Assembly: GCF_946902905.1 (NCBI RefSeq)
Contig: NZ_OX336385.1
Coordinates: 973,501 to 1,037,500, forward strand
Length of the DNA stretch: 64,000 nt
Reading direction: 5' to 3'
Source: Streptococcus sp. Marseille-Q6470
Lineage (GTDB): Bacteria; Bacillota; Bacilli; Lactobacillales; Streptococcaceae
Shown here: positions 1 to 9,100 of the stretch, piece after piece
Layout of the letters: each line of letters begins with the position of its first letter
Numbering within the stretch: the stretch's first letter is position 1
The notes under the pieces: generated by a model
Told to the model about the DNA's origin: nothing
What the model saw: only the letters and a program-made list of their open reading frames with translations
Database searches by the model: none
Program-made: the position numbers and the translations under genes

Positions 1-630
1 GTGTCCAAAACGGGTCCGTGACAACTTGTCAACTTGAAGACCTACAGCTTCAAACATTTTTTTAACTTGGTGGTTACGTCCTTCATGGATGGTCAATTGA
101 ACAACTGAGCGGTTTTTAACTGGGTCCACTTTGAGAATTTCATAGACAGCTGGCTTGGTTTTCTTGCCATCAATCTCAACTCCTCGAGTCAAGGGGCGAA
201 GGTTTTCTTTGTTGGCAATCCCTTTTACACGCGCAACATAGACCTTATCGATTTCATTACGTGGGTGAATCATCTCATCGGTAAAGTCACCATCATTTGT
301 CAAAATCAAGACACCTGATGTATCCCAGTCCAAACGTCCCACAGGGTAGATACGCTCTTTCACATTAGGCAAAAGATCGACAACCGTCTTACGTCCCTTA
401 TCATCTGTTACACTGGAAATCACTCCACGTGGTTTATTGAGCATATAGTAAACCTTTTCTTCGTTATAGATGGGTTGGCCCTCAACCTCAACCTTATCAC
501 CAGACTTGATGGTTGTCGCTAATTCACGTACTACCTGACCGTTAACAGTCACCAAGCCTTGCTTGATCAACTCTTCTGCTTTTCTCCTACTGGCCACACC
601 TGCGTGGGCAATATATTTATTGATTCTCAT
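1..630 (-). CDS. rluB: Ribosomal large subunit pseudouridine synthase B (3' end outside window)
   Basis: Isomerises a uridine to pseudouridine in 23S rRNA. The frame opens with [20 protein letters not shown], a typical S4 RNA-binding domain, and contains [12 protein letters not shown], where the Asp of GRLD is the family catalytic residue. The ATG at 628-630 lies 14 nt inside the end of scpB, so the two are translationally coupled. The coding sequence runs off the left edge and lacks its C-terminus here. It is the last visible gene of the murI-to-rluB operon. RsuA/RluE-type paralogues are alternatives, but position after scpAB favours RluB. Confidence 0.9.
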   Translation of the reverse strand, partial: MRINKYIAHAGVASRRKAEELIKQGLVTVNGQVVRELATTIKSGDKVEVEGQPIYNEEKVYYMLNKPRGVISSVTDDKGRKTVVDLLPNVKERIYPVGRLDWDTSGVLILTNDGDFTDEMIHPRNEIDKVYVARVKGIANKENLRPLTRGVEIDGKKTKPAVYEILKVDPVKNRSVVQLTIHEGRNHQVKKMFEAVGLQVDKLSRTRFGH

Positions 631-1186
631 CTTCTTCTATCCTTTCACCAAATAATTGGCTTTCTTGTGCTTGAATTTCAAGCTCGTCAATCACAGGCAA
701 TTCTTCCAAATGGTTAATACCCATGTAATCTAGAAAATAATCCGTAGTTACATAGAGATTAGGGCGACCAAGAACCTCTTTTTTTCCGTCTTCTCGTATC
801 AAGTCAAAGGCCTGTAACTTTGCCAAAGCTCCACTCGAATTAACCCCACGAATAGCATCGATTTCTATACGTGTGATAGGTTGCTTATAGGCAATAATGG
901 ACAGGGTTTCAAGCGCAGCCCGAGATAGACTCTGGTTGATTGGCGCCTTAGAATATTCCTTCAAAACATCTGCAAATTGAGGCTTGGTTACCAATCTGTA
1001 GGCACCTCCTGTCTCAATCAGGGCCAAACTAGAATCCTCGTCTTTTTCATACTTTTTGGCTAATTTTTCAAGACTCTGCTGAACCCCTGTTGGTGGTAAC
1101 GATAAGAGCTCTGCTAACTGACGAGCCCTAATCCCATCTTCACCTGACACAAACAGGAGCGCTTCTATTTTTGCTAAAGTACTCAT
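617..1186 (-). CDS. scpB: Segregation and condensation protein B
   Basis: Winged-helix kleisin-associated subunit that binds ScpA within the Smc-ScpAB condensin complex and helps compact and segregate the chromosome. The 189-residue product starts [18 protein letters not shown] and carries the conserved [10 protein letters not shown] block near residues 100-110. I chose the ATG at 1184-1186 because GAGAGGAAGT precedes it at good spacing; an in-frame start 12 nt upstream has no such site. It lies 12 nt after the scpA stop and overlaps rluB by 14 nt. Confidence 0.94.
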   Translation of the reverse strand: MSTLAKIEALLFVSGEDGIRARQLAELLSLPPTGVQQSLEKLAKKYEKDEDSSLALIETGGAYRLVTKPQFADVLKEYSKAPINQSLSRAALETLSIIAYKQPITRIEIDAIRGVNSSGALAKLQAFDLIREDGKKEVLGRPNLYVTTDYFLDYMGINHLEELPVIDELEIQAQESQLFGERIEEDENQ

Positions 1187-1198
1187 ACTTCCTCTCAA

Positions 1199-1933
1199 TC
1201 AAGCCTGACTTTGCTCTACTTGATTTTCCTCATTCTTTTTTATGAGATAAATATCTCCAAAACTCTCTTTTTGAATCAAGAGAATTTCTTGGGTTTTAAT
1301 CAACTCTAAGGTTGCTAAAAAGAGGGTAATAACCTCTTGCAAATCCTTGGTTTCTTTAAACAAATCCTGTAGGCATAGTTGTTGCCCTTCTACCAAGGCT
1401 TCCCGAACAATGACCATCATATCCTCAATCTTATACTCATCTCGTAAAATGGTTGTATGGTTTTTCGAGAATTCTTCCTTTTTCTTGGTCAGTAAGGTTG
1501 AAAAGGCTAAGAAAAGATCGATCGTGGTCTTATCATGCACAAGTTCAGCATCTTCGTAAATTAACTCTGTCGGTGCTTTTGAGTAATATTGAGCTCGTTC
1601 TTGGTGCTTGACTTCCAACTGCTCTCCCAAAAGTTTAAACTTACGGTATTCTTCAATCTGAGAAAGGAGATCCTGCTCTAGGTCATCCTCTAAATCAGAC
1701 ACTTCCGCAACCTTTGGCAAGAGCTTACGACTTTTGATCAGCATCAGTTGGCTAGCCATCACCATATATTCACCTGCCACTTCTAAACGCATGGCTTGTA
1801 AGGTTGATATGTAGGCTAGATACTGCTCAATAACTTCTGTAATCGGTACATCATAGATATCCATCTGATACTTTGAAACCAAGTGTAAGAGCAAGTCCAA
1901 AGGCCCTTCAAAATCTTTTAATTTAATATCCAT
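1199..1933 (-). CDS. scpA: Segregation and condensation protein A
   Basis: Kleisin subunit that bridges the Smc ATPase heads and binds ScpB. The 244-residue protein begins [19 protein letters not shown], the family N-terminal signature that binds the Smc neck, followed by an acidic middle and a C-terminal winged helix. Length is normal for the family. Its start codon overlaps the stop of the XerD-like gene upstream by one base, and scpB follows after 12 nt, so scpA and scpB are made from one message. Confidence 0.95.
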   Translation of the reverse strand: MDIKLKDFEGPLDLLLHLVSKYQMDIYDVPITEVIEQYLAYISTLQAMRLEVAGEYMVMASQLMLIKSRKLLPKVAEVSDLEDDLEQDLLSQIEEYRKFKLLGEQLEVKHQERAQYYSKAPTELIYEDAELVHDKTTIDLFLAFSTLLTKKKEEFSKNHTTILRDEYKIEDMMVIVREALVEGQQLCLQDLFKETKDLQEVITLFLATLELIKTQEILLIQKESFGDIYLIKKNEENQVEQSQA

Positions 1934-2667
1934 TATCTATATTTTTCTAAGGTCATGACTGTCTTTAATCCTAATTTTTTAGCGATTTCGTACAAGTCAA
2001 CCTTTTCTTCGATTTGTCTTAATATAAACTGTTCTCTCAATCCTTGAGCCGATAAATCTGCAAAACCTTTTTCCTTTAGAAAGGATTCTAACTGACGAAA
2101 GGCCCATTGACGAGAGTATGGCTTACCAGTTTTTTCAAAGATGTAGGTCTGTCCCATCAAGGATTCTAACTCTGCAAGTAATTTTGTGGGAAGACTCAAG
2201 ATTCTTTGTTGAGAAGCTTTATTGATTCTCAACACTTGAAAATCTAGATTCACATCACTTATTTTTATGGCTAGAATTTCACTAGGCAAGAGGCCTAATT
2301 CCACTATCAATAATGCTATTAAACGCCCTTCTGGATAGGTACTTTCTTGCCAGAAAGAACTCAAGTCTAAAAGTTCTGACTTGACTTGTTTTTTTTCAGC
2401 CTGTTTCGGCAATTCTAAACGATAAAAGGTGCCAATCTTTCCTTTCTGGTATAAAAAGTAAAGAAATTGATTACAAGCAGAAACTTTACGCTTTTGGGCA
2501 CTCATTTTAAAATTTGATAATTGAGCTTGGTAGATTTTTAAACTTGTCTCAGAAATTCGTTCTCCAATAAGATCTAAAAACTGCTCCAAGTCATATTTAT
2601 AAGACTGTTTAGAATTACTAGATAGATTTTGCTTTTCTTCTAAAAATGTTAAAATCCATTCTCTCAT
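1933..2667 (-). CDS. XerD-like tyrosine recombinase homologue, degenerate active site
   Basis: A 244-residue protein with the two-domain layout of Xer recombinases: an N-terminal SAM-like core-binding domain (about 1-95) and a C-terminal catalytic fold. The key residues look lost. The first catalytic Arg motif reads GLLPSEI, with Pro where Arg is expected. The HxLR box reads AQGLREQF, without His. The C-terminal Tyr survives in LEKYR. Streptococci resolve chromosome dimers with a separate XerS, so this protein is unlikely to be a working recombinase. It sits next to scpAB in an overlapping operon, which suggests a chromosome-linked role, but that is inference. Confidence 0.85.
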   Translation of the reverse strand: MREWILTFLEEKQNLSSNSKQSYKYDLEQFLDLIGERISETSLKIYQAQLSNFKMSAQKRKVSACNQFLYFLYQKGKIGTFYRLELPKQAEKKQVKSELLDLSSFWQESTYPEGRLIALLIVELGLLPSEILAIKISDVNLDFQVLRINKASQQRILSLPTKLLAELESLMGQTYIFEKTGKPYSRQWAFRQLESFLKEKGFADLSAQGLREQFILRQIEEKVDLYEIAKKLGLKTVMTLEKYR

Positions 2668-3125
2668 TTGCTTCGAATCTCATATTCCTTACTAAAATCA
2701 TGCAGGAGAGCATTGACCGCCTTGAGGATTGACTTCCGTGTGATAATCCCTTGGAAAATACCATCCTTATCAACGACTGGCAGGAAAGACTCATCCACTA
2801 GCTTATGTAAAACATCTGTCAGTGTATAATCTGGAGCCACCACTGCAACATCCTTCTTTGTCATGTGAACGATATCCATATCTGCCATGACTTCCTGACT
2901 CAAACCTTGCTCCATTTGGTATGCAAAAATATCTCTAAGACCAATGGTTCCAACAAATTTTTTCTCAGCAGTCACTACCGGCACTCTGGTATAGGTCATC
3001 TGGCTAAGAAGGAGAATTGCATGATCTGCATTGTGAGTATCAATGAGTACAGCCAAATTTTCGGCAGGAGTCAAAAAGGTTTCCTCTTGCTCCAGCAAAA
3101 AGAGTTCAAATTCTTTGGCAATCAT
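2664..3125 (-). CDS. Tandem CBS-domain protein (CbpB/DarB-like)
   Basis: A 153-residue cytosolic protein made almost entirely of two CBS domains (about residues 15-75 and 85-145; motifs RVPVV and FLPVV mark the second strands). Stand-alone double-CBS proteins of this size in Firmicutes (CbpB in Listeria, DarB in Bacillus) bind cyclic di-AMP and stimulate Rel when unbound. Identity with that group is inferred from size, architecture and operon, not from an alignment. It overlaps the yfcE end by 4 nt (ATGA) and the XerD-like gene by 4 nt. Confidence 0.8.
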   Translation of the reverse strand: MIAKEFELFLLEQEETFLTPAENLAVLIDTHNADHAILLLSQMTYTRVPVVTAEKKFVGTIGLRDIFAYQMEQGLSQEVMADMDIVHMTKKDVAVVAPDYTLTDVLHKLVDESFLPVVDKDGIFQGIITRKSILKAVNALLHDFSKEYEIRSK

Positions 3126-3643
3126 CGAGCAAACTCCTTGGACAATCCTGGGTAAACCTCATGATTACGTGTCAAAAAGTCCACTTTAAAGTAGCTATCA
3201 TCAATCTCCACACGGGCATAGAGGCATTCTCTGATAGTTCCACGTGGCTGACTGATAGAACCTGGATTTAAAAAGAGGGTCTTTCCTTCCATCCATGCAT
3301 TTGGTACATGCAAGTGCCCATAGAGGCAGATATCTGCATCTTCCTCTTGAGCCCAGAAATCTAGTTTTTGGAAGTTGAAGTTAATGTCAAATAAGTGTCC
3401 ATGAGTCTGGATAATCTTGGTAGGACCCAGTTGAGTCACTAAGCGTTCTGGATAATCTGAATAAAAATCCATATTGCCTCTGACCACCTGAATTCCTTCC
3501 CAGAGCGGTGAATCAGGGCGAAGCTCCGAGTCACCATCGTGAAAAATGGCATCAACTTTCCCAAGATAGCGATCACGTATTTCTTCTACAATCAAGCTAT
3601 CTCCATGGGAGTCACTCATTACAATGATGGTTTGCTTTGCCAT
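3122..3643 (-). CDS. YfcE-type metallophosphoesterase
   Basis: A 173-residue calcineurin-like phosphodiesterase of the YfcE/MJ0936 group, which uses two divalent metals. Metal ligands appear as MSDSHGD near residues 9-15, FHDGD near 35, GNMD near 56 and GHLH near 109. The physiological substrate in streptococci is not settled. The start overlaps the end of rdgB by 25 nt, and the gene ends in a 4-nt overlap with the CBS gene, so expression is coupled. Confidence 0.85.
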   Translation of the reverse strand: MAKQTIIVMSDSHGDSLIVEEIRDRYLGKVDAIFHDGDSELRPDSPLWEGIQVVRGNMDFYSDYPERLVTQLGPTKIIQTHGHLFDINFNFQKLDFWAQEEDADICLYGHLHVPNAWMEGKTLFLNPGSISQPRGTIRECLYARVEIDDSYFKVDFLTRNHEVYPGLSKEFAR

Positions 3644-4590
3644 GATGGAAATACCTCCAAAAGTTTCTTAACGGCTAAGGCACGGTGAGATTGACTATTT
3701 TTTTCTTCAAGGGTTAATTCAGCTGATGACTTGCCTGTTTCTCCTACTAGGAAAAGAGGATCATAACCAAAACCATTTTCTCCCTTAGGTTCAAAGTTAA
3801 TGTAGCCTGGCCAATCGGCTTCGACCACCAAGCTTTCCTTACCTGGGCTAGCCACGACCAAGGTGGTGTGGAATTGTGCCGAACGGTCCTTGAGTTCAAA
3901 GACCATGGCTAATTCATGCAAAAGCTTAGCATTGTTTTCCTGGTCAGTGGCTCCCACTCCTGCAAAACGAGCTGACCAGACACCTGGCAATCCACCGAGG
4001 ACATCGACTTTAAGACCTGAGTCGTCTGCCAAAACCATCTTGCCTGTTAATTTAGAGATAGTTTCTGCCTTAAGACGAGCATTTTCTTCAAAGGTCATAC
4101 CGGTTTCAGCAACTTCAGGCAGGTCTGGATAATCATTGAGATTCTCCACATCAAAGCCAAGTTTGTCAAAGATAGCACGAAATTCCTTGGTTTTACCCTC
4201 GTTACGAGTCGCAATCAGCAAAGTTTCTCTGACCTTGTTTGTCTCAAAGAAGGCTTCCACATCGACTCCTTCTTTAGGTAATTCAACATGCAAGAGTTGT
4301 CCATTTTCAACTAAGAGCAAGGTACCTTGGCGTTGAATGACTTCCAAGTTTCGACCTGCTTCTGCATTTAAAATCTCAACGATAAAAGATAGCAAGCGGA
4401 AGTTGGAAGACCAGCGCATTACCGTAATCGTGATTGGAAAACCATTTCCCTCATCACGGAAAATGCGAGCCAAATCCATAAAATCAAGATCAAGAGGATC
4501 TTTTATGAGGCTATAGATTCCACCGTAGACGTCCCAGACACCTACATACCAGTCCTGGTCATCCTTGTATTCATAAATTTTGTTTGTCAT
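3619..4590 (-). CDS. rdgB: XTP/dITP pyrophosphatase with streptococcal N-terminal extension
   Basis: House-cleaning enzyme that hydrolyses non-canonical purine nucleoside triphosphates to monophosphates. The HAM1 domain occupies about residues 125-320, with [15 protein letters not shown] at its start and motifs [11 protein letters not shown] and [11 protein letters not shown]. The roughly 120 residues before it (start [15 protein letters not shown]) are extra relative to E. coli RdgB and I do not recognise their function. I use the ATG at 4588-4590, which overlaps the murI stop as ATGA; an in-frame upstream start gives 13 more residues that read over murI. Confidence 0.9.
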   Translation of the reverse strand: MTNKIYEYKDDQDWYVGVWDVYGGIYSLIKDPLDLDFMDLARIFRDEGNGFPITITVMRWSSNFRLLSFIVEILNAEAGRNLEVIQRQGTLLLVENGQLLHVELPKEGVDVEAFFETNKVRETLLIATRNEGKTKEFRAIFDKLGFDVENLNDYPDLPEVAETGMTFEENARLKAETISKLTGKMVLADDSGLKVDVLGGLPGVWSARFAGVGATDQENNAKLLHELAMVFELKDRSAQFHTTLVVASPGKESLVVEADWPGYINFEPKGENGFGYDPLFLVGETGKSSAELTLEEKNSQSHRALAVKKLLEVFPSWQSKPSL

Positions 4591-5381
4591 AATGTTACAT
4601 GCTCCACATGAATCTCTTTTTCTAACCATTCTGCACCAATCTGGGCAAAACTCTGACTATTCGCTGTTGTATAAAATCGGTGTTGCAGCGGGCCTGCATC
4701 ACGGCTACGATTGATTTCAAAATAATTGAGCAAGACAGAGATGTCCCGCACACACTCCGCTCCACTATCAATCAGTTGAACCTTAGGCCCCATGACATTT
4801 TGAATAATGGGTCTGAGAAGCGGATAATGAGTACAGCCCAAAATCAGGCTGTCCACTTTTCCGACCAAGGGACGTAGGGTTTCATAGACTACTTTCTTGG
4901 TCACACTGGTTGAAAGGGCACCAGACTCAACCAAAGGAGCAAATTTGGGACAGGCCAAACTTTCCACTTGCAAATCCGGATCTAGATCATGGATTTTTTG
5001 ACGATAGATGTCTGATTGTACTGTCATCGGTGTTCCAATCACACCAATTTTCCCACCTTGGCTAGATTTGATAGCCGCTGAAGCCCCAGGCAAGATGACA
5101 CCCAGCACAGGAATATCCAACTTGGACTTGATTTCTTCCCAAACAACTGCTGTTGCAGTATTACAAGCGATGACAATCATCTTGACATCCTTAGTCAAAA
5201 GAAAGTTGACCAACTGCCAAGTATATTCACGAATTTGCTCAGCAGGACGAGGCCCGTAAGGTGCCCGTGCCGAATCTCCAATATAGACGATTTCTTCATG
5301 AGGAAGCTGGCGCATGAGCTCACGTACAACGGTCAAGCCTCCAACGCCCGAATCCAAAAAACCAATTGGTCGATTATCCAT
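4587..5381 (-). CDS. murI: Glutamate racemase
   Basis: Supplies D-glutamate for peptidoglycan by cofactor-independent racemisation. The 264-residue protein shows [13 protein letters not shown] at the N-terminus, the first catalytic Cys in VIACNTATA and the second in LGCTHYPLL. Length is typical. It is the promoter-proximal gene of the eight-gene minus-strand operon that runs to rluB. A TATAAT at 5428-5433 could serve as the -10, but no convincing -35 was seen. Confidence 0.96.
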   Translation of the reverse strand: MDNRPIGFLDSGVGGLTVVRELMRQLPHEEIVYIGDSARAPYGPRPAEQIREYTWQLVNFLLTKDVKMIVIACNTATAVVWEEIKSKLDIPVLGVILPGASAAIKSSQGGKIGVIGTPMTVQSDIYRQKIHDLDPDLQVESLACPKFAPLVESGALSTSVTKKVVYETLRPLVGKVDSLILGCTHYPLLRPIIQNVMGPKVQLIDSGAECVRDISVLLNYFEINRSRDAGPLQHRFYTTANSQSFAQIGAEWLEKEIHVEHVTL

Positions 5382-5551
5382 ACAGTCTTCTTTCTAGTCT
5401 TATTTTTCTGATTGATAGTTCATTATCATTATATTTCTTACCGAAATTTTTGACAGTCTGTGAAGTCCCAACTGTCTCTCTCTTAATCATAATCAAATAT
5501 CAATAGAATGCAAGGAAAAAGTCTTCGCTCTAAATATCAGTTGAACATAGT

Positions 5552-5583
5552 GAGAAGTCTGGAATTTTCATCCCAGACTTTTC
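5552..5583. terminator. Hairpin between murI and yneF
   Basis: AAGTCTGG and CCAGACTT form an 8-bp stem around a 10-nt loop. The T-rich tract follows on the plus strand, while yneF reads toward it on the minus strand where the tract is weak. It may end yneF transcription poorly, or be a leftover plus-strand terminator. Confidence 0.4.
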
Positions 5584-5587
5584 CTAT

Positions 5588-5833
5588 TTATTTCTTTTTA
5601 TTGTTAGCAAGGGCTGCTTTTTGTTGGCGAATGATTTGGTGGTAAACTTGTTGTACCTTAGCTTCGCTTGGTTTTTGACCATTTGCACTCAAAAGAGTAC
5701 GAACTGCTTCTGCATTCAAACGTGGGTTATCCGCAAATTCTTTTTCGATTTGCTTACGTACCAAGTACATTCCTCCAAGTGCTCCACCTAGAAAAGCTAA
5801 AACAATCAATACAATTGCTAAAATAAGGTCCAT
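5588..5833 (-). CDS. YneF/UPF0154-family small membrane protein
   Basis: An 81-residue protein with one N-terminal membrane helix ([19 protein letters not shown]) followed by a charged, helical cytoplasmic tail rich in Lys and Gln. This matches the UPF0154 (YneF) family of Firmicutes, which has no established function. A good ribosome-binding site (AGGAGAA) precedes the ATG. It appears monocistronic. Confidence 0.85.
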   Translation of the reverse strand: MDLILAIVLIVLAFLGGALGGMYLVRKQIEKEFADNPRLNAEAVRTLLSANGQKPSEAKVQQVYHQIIRQQKAALANNKKK

Positions 5834-6022
5834 AATATTTCTCCTGTTTCTTTTTGAATCTTCTATATTATACCATAAAGTCCCACGCCTGACTAGTTTG
5901 ATTTACGCTTACATAAATGGTAGGTGATTGCTCAGATTTTTTCAGCTCTCATCTTTTTTATTTTAATAGAATTAAAAAAGAACTAAAATTTGGTAAAACA
6001 ACACCGTTTTTCCTAAAAAGCC

Positions 6023-6051
6023 TTGCATTGGATCGATTTATTTGCTATATT
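6023..6051 (+). promoter_or_regulatory. Sigma-A promoter of the GH95 fucosidase gene
   Basis: TTGCAT at 6023-6028 and TATATT at 6046-6051 with a 17-bp spacer, about 90 bp upstream of the start codon. It is the best -35/-10 pair in the region. Confidence 0.6.
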
Positions 6052-6109
6052 AAGATTATACAAAACAAAGGAAACATCTTTCTGCAAGGCTTATTTTTTT
6101 ACCAGAAAA

Positions 6110-6123
6110 TGTATGCGCTTACA
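6110..6123 (+). promoter_or_regulatory. cre-like CcpA site
   Basis: TGTATGCGCTTACA has one mismatch to the core cre pattern TGWNANCGNTNWCA and lies between the predicted promoter and the ribosome-binding site, a position expected for carbon catabolite repression by roadblock. The assignment is by pattern only. Confidence 0.45.
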
Positions 6124-6143
6124 GAATTGAGAAAGGAGTTTTT

Positions 6144-9100
6144 ATGGAGAAAAGCTATTGGGAAAAATCCTGTAAGTATAGCATCCGAAAATTGACCATT
6201 GGTACTGCTTCTGTTTTACTGGGAGCTGTTTTTCTAGCGACACAGAATGTAGCTGCTGAAAGCCTCGAAGTGAAGGACAATCAAACGAATGTTAGTGAGA
6301 CGACGGTTAAAGTAGATGTCAAAGTAGAGGAACCAAGTCAAGCAAAGACGGAGAATCAGCCAAGCACAGACACTCATCCTTCTACTGAATTAGCTGACAA
6401 AGAGGTAAAACCTGAAAAGGAATTACCTCAAACACATCATCAATCAGAGACTAACGCTGTAGTTGAACCTTCTGAAAATAAGGAGAGTGAAAAGCCAGAA
6501 CTTCCTATGACTAAGCAAGAAAACTATCAACTTCATTACGACCAACCAACTGCTCCTTCTTATGACGGCTGGGAAAAACAAGCCTTGCCTGTCGGAAACG
6601 GTGAAATGGGGGCTAAGGTTTTTGGATTAATCGGTGAAGAAAGAATCCAATACAACGAAAAAACTCTTTGGTCTGGAGGTCCAAAACCGGATAGCACCGA
6701 CTACAACGGAGGAAACTATCAGGACCGCTATAAGGTCTTAGCAGAAATTCGTAAAGCATTGGAAGAAGGAAACCGCCAAAAAGCCAAACAATTAGCTGAG
6801 CGTAACCTCGTAGGACCAAACAATGCTCAGTATGGTCGTTACTTATCTTTTGGTGATATCTTTATGGTCTTTAACAACCAAAAGAAAGGCTTGGAGAATG
6901 TTACCGACTACCATCGTGGCTTAGATATTTCTGAGGCTATCTCGACTACTTCTTATACCCAGGACGGGACAAACTTTAAACGCGAAACCTTCTCTAGCTA
7001 TCCTGACGATGTTACTGTGACCCACTTGAGTAAAAAAGGGGATAAGACCCTTGATTTTACCCTTTGGAATAGCTTGACAGAAGATTTACTTGCGAATGGA
7101 GATTACTCTTGGGAATATTCGAATTATAAACAAGGAGCAGTTACGACTGATTCACATGGTATTTTGCTCAAAGGAACTGTCAAAGACAATGGTCTGAAAT
7201 TTGCTTCCTATCTTGGAATCAAGACGGACGGACAAGTCACTGCTCAAGACGGCTATTTGACCGTCACTGGAGCCAGCTATGCGACCCTTTTACTCAGTGC
7301 CAAGACCAATTTTGCTCAAAATCCAAAAACCAACTATCGCAAGGATATTGACCTAGAAAATACTGTTAAATCTATCGTCGAAGCTGCCAAGGCAAAAGAT
7401 TATGAAACCCTAAAAAATAACCACATCAAGGACTATCAAAGTCTTTTCAACCGTGTTCAACTAAATCTTGGGGGCAACAAATCTAGCCAAACTACCAAAG
7501 AAGCTCTCCATACCTATAACCCAGAAAAAGGACAAAAACTAGAAGAGCTCTTCTTCCAATATGGACGTTACCTCCTTATCAGTTCTTCTCGTGACCGGAC
7601 AGATGCTCTGCCAGCCAACTTACAAGGAGTCTGGAATGCTGTAGACAATCCACCTTGGAACTCCGATTACCACCTCAATGTCAATCTACAGATGAACTAC
7701 TGGCCTGCCTACATGAACAATCTTGCGGAAACGGCTAAGCCAATGATCAATTACATTGATGACATGCGCTACTATGGCCGTATCGCTGCTAAGGAATATG
7801 CAGGGATCGAATCCAAAGAAGGCCAAGAAAACGGATGGCTGGTCCATACTCAGGCAACACCATTTGGCTGGACAACACCAGGTTGGAACTATTATTGGGG
7901 TTGGTCTCCTGCAGCCAATGCTTGGATGATGCAGAACGTCTATGACTACTACAAATTCACCAAGGATGAGACCTATCTCAAAGAAAAGATTTATCCAATG
8001 CTCAAGGAAACAGCCAAGTTCTGGAATTCCTTCTTGCACTACGACAAATCTAGTGACCGCTGGGTATCTTCTCCATCTTACTCACCAGAACATGGAACCA
8101 TCACGATTGGAAACACCTTCGACCAATCTCTGGTTTGGCAGCTATTCCACGACTATATGGAAGCAGCCAATCATCTCAATGTCGACCAAGACTTGGTTAC
8201 CGAAGTGAAAGCTAAATTTGACAAGCTCAAACCACTTCATATCAACCAAGATGGCCGTATCAAGGAATGGTACGAAGAAGACAGTCCTCAATTCACTAAT
8301 GAAGGAATTGAAAACCATCACCGTCACGTTTCTCATCTAGTTGGGCTCTTCCCAGGAACCTTATTTGGCAAAGATCAGCCTGAATATCTGGAAGCAGCAC
8401 GCGTAACCCTAAACCATCGTGGAGATGGTGGTACCGGTTGGTCTAAGGCTAATAAAATCAACCTCTGGGCTCGTCTCCTAGATGGAAATCGTGCCCATCG
8501 TTTGCTGGCAGAACAACTCAGATCCTCAACTCTAGAAAACCTCTGGGATACGCACGCGCCTTTCCAAATTGATGGGAACTTTGGTGCAACCAGCGGTATG
8601 GCAGAAATGCTCCTTCAGTCTCACACCGGCTACATTGCCCCATTACCAGCCCTTCCAGATGCATGGAAAGATGGTCAAGTCTCAGGTCTAGTAGCTCGTG
8701 GTAACTTTGAAGTCAGCATGAAATGGAAAGAAAAGAATCTTGAAACACTATCCTTCCTTTCTAATGTGGGTGGAGACTTAGTCGTAGACTATCCAAATAT
8801 CGAATCTAGCCTTGTCAAGGTTAACGGTAAGGAAGTGCAAGCAAGCCGCATCAAAGACAATCGCATCCAGCTTGCAACTCAAAAGGGCGATGTCATCACC
8901 TTTGAAAACTTCCCTGGTCGTATCACCCGTCTAACCGCACAACGAAAAGATTCAACGACGGCAGAACTCAATTTCAATACAGTTGAAGGGGCGACTCATT
9001 ATGTCATCCATCGGGAAAGTAAAGATGAAACTGGTCAAACTTCTACTGTCCGTGAGTTTACAACAAACCAAACTCGCTTTATCGACCGTTCTATTGATTC

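Larger units (their letters stand above)
5834..6143. other. Divergent intergenic region between yneF and the fucosidase gene
   Basis: About 310 bp without a supported gene. It holds the yneF upstream region, an AT-rich stretch, the fucosidase promoter (6023-6051) and two copies of CGCTTACA (5906-5913 and 6116-6123), the second within a cre-like palindrome. A short open frame here lacks a ribosome-binding site and family features. Confidence 0.6.

Noticed and set aside
5917..6195. 92-codon plus-strand open frame before the fucosidase
   Set aside because: Overlaps the fucosidase start in another frame, crosses its promoter and has no ribosome-binding site.
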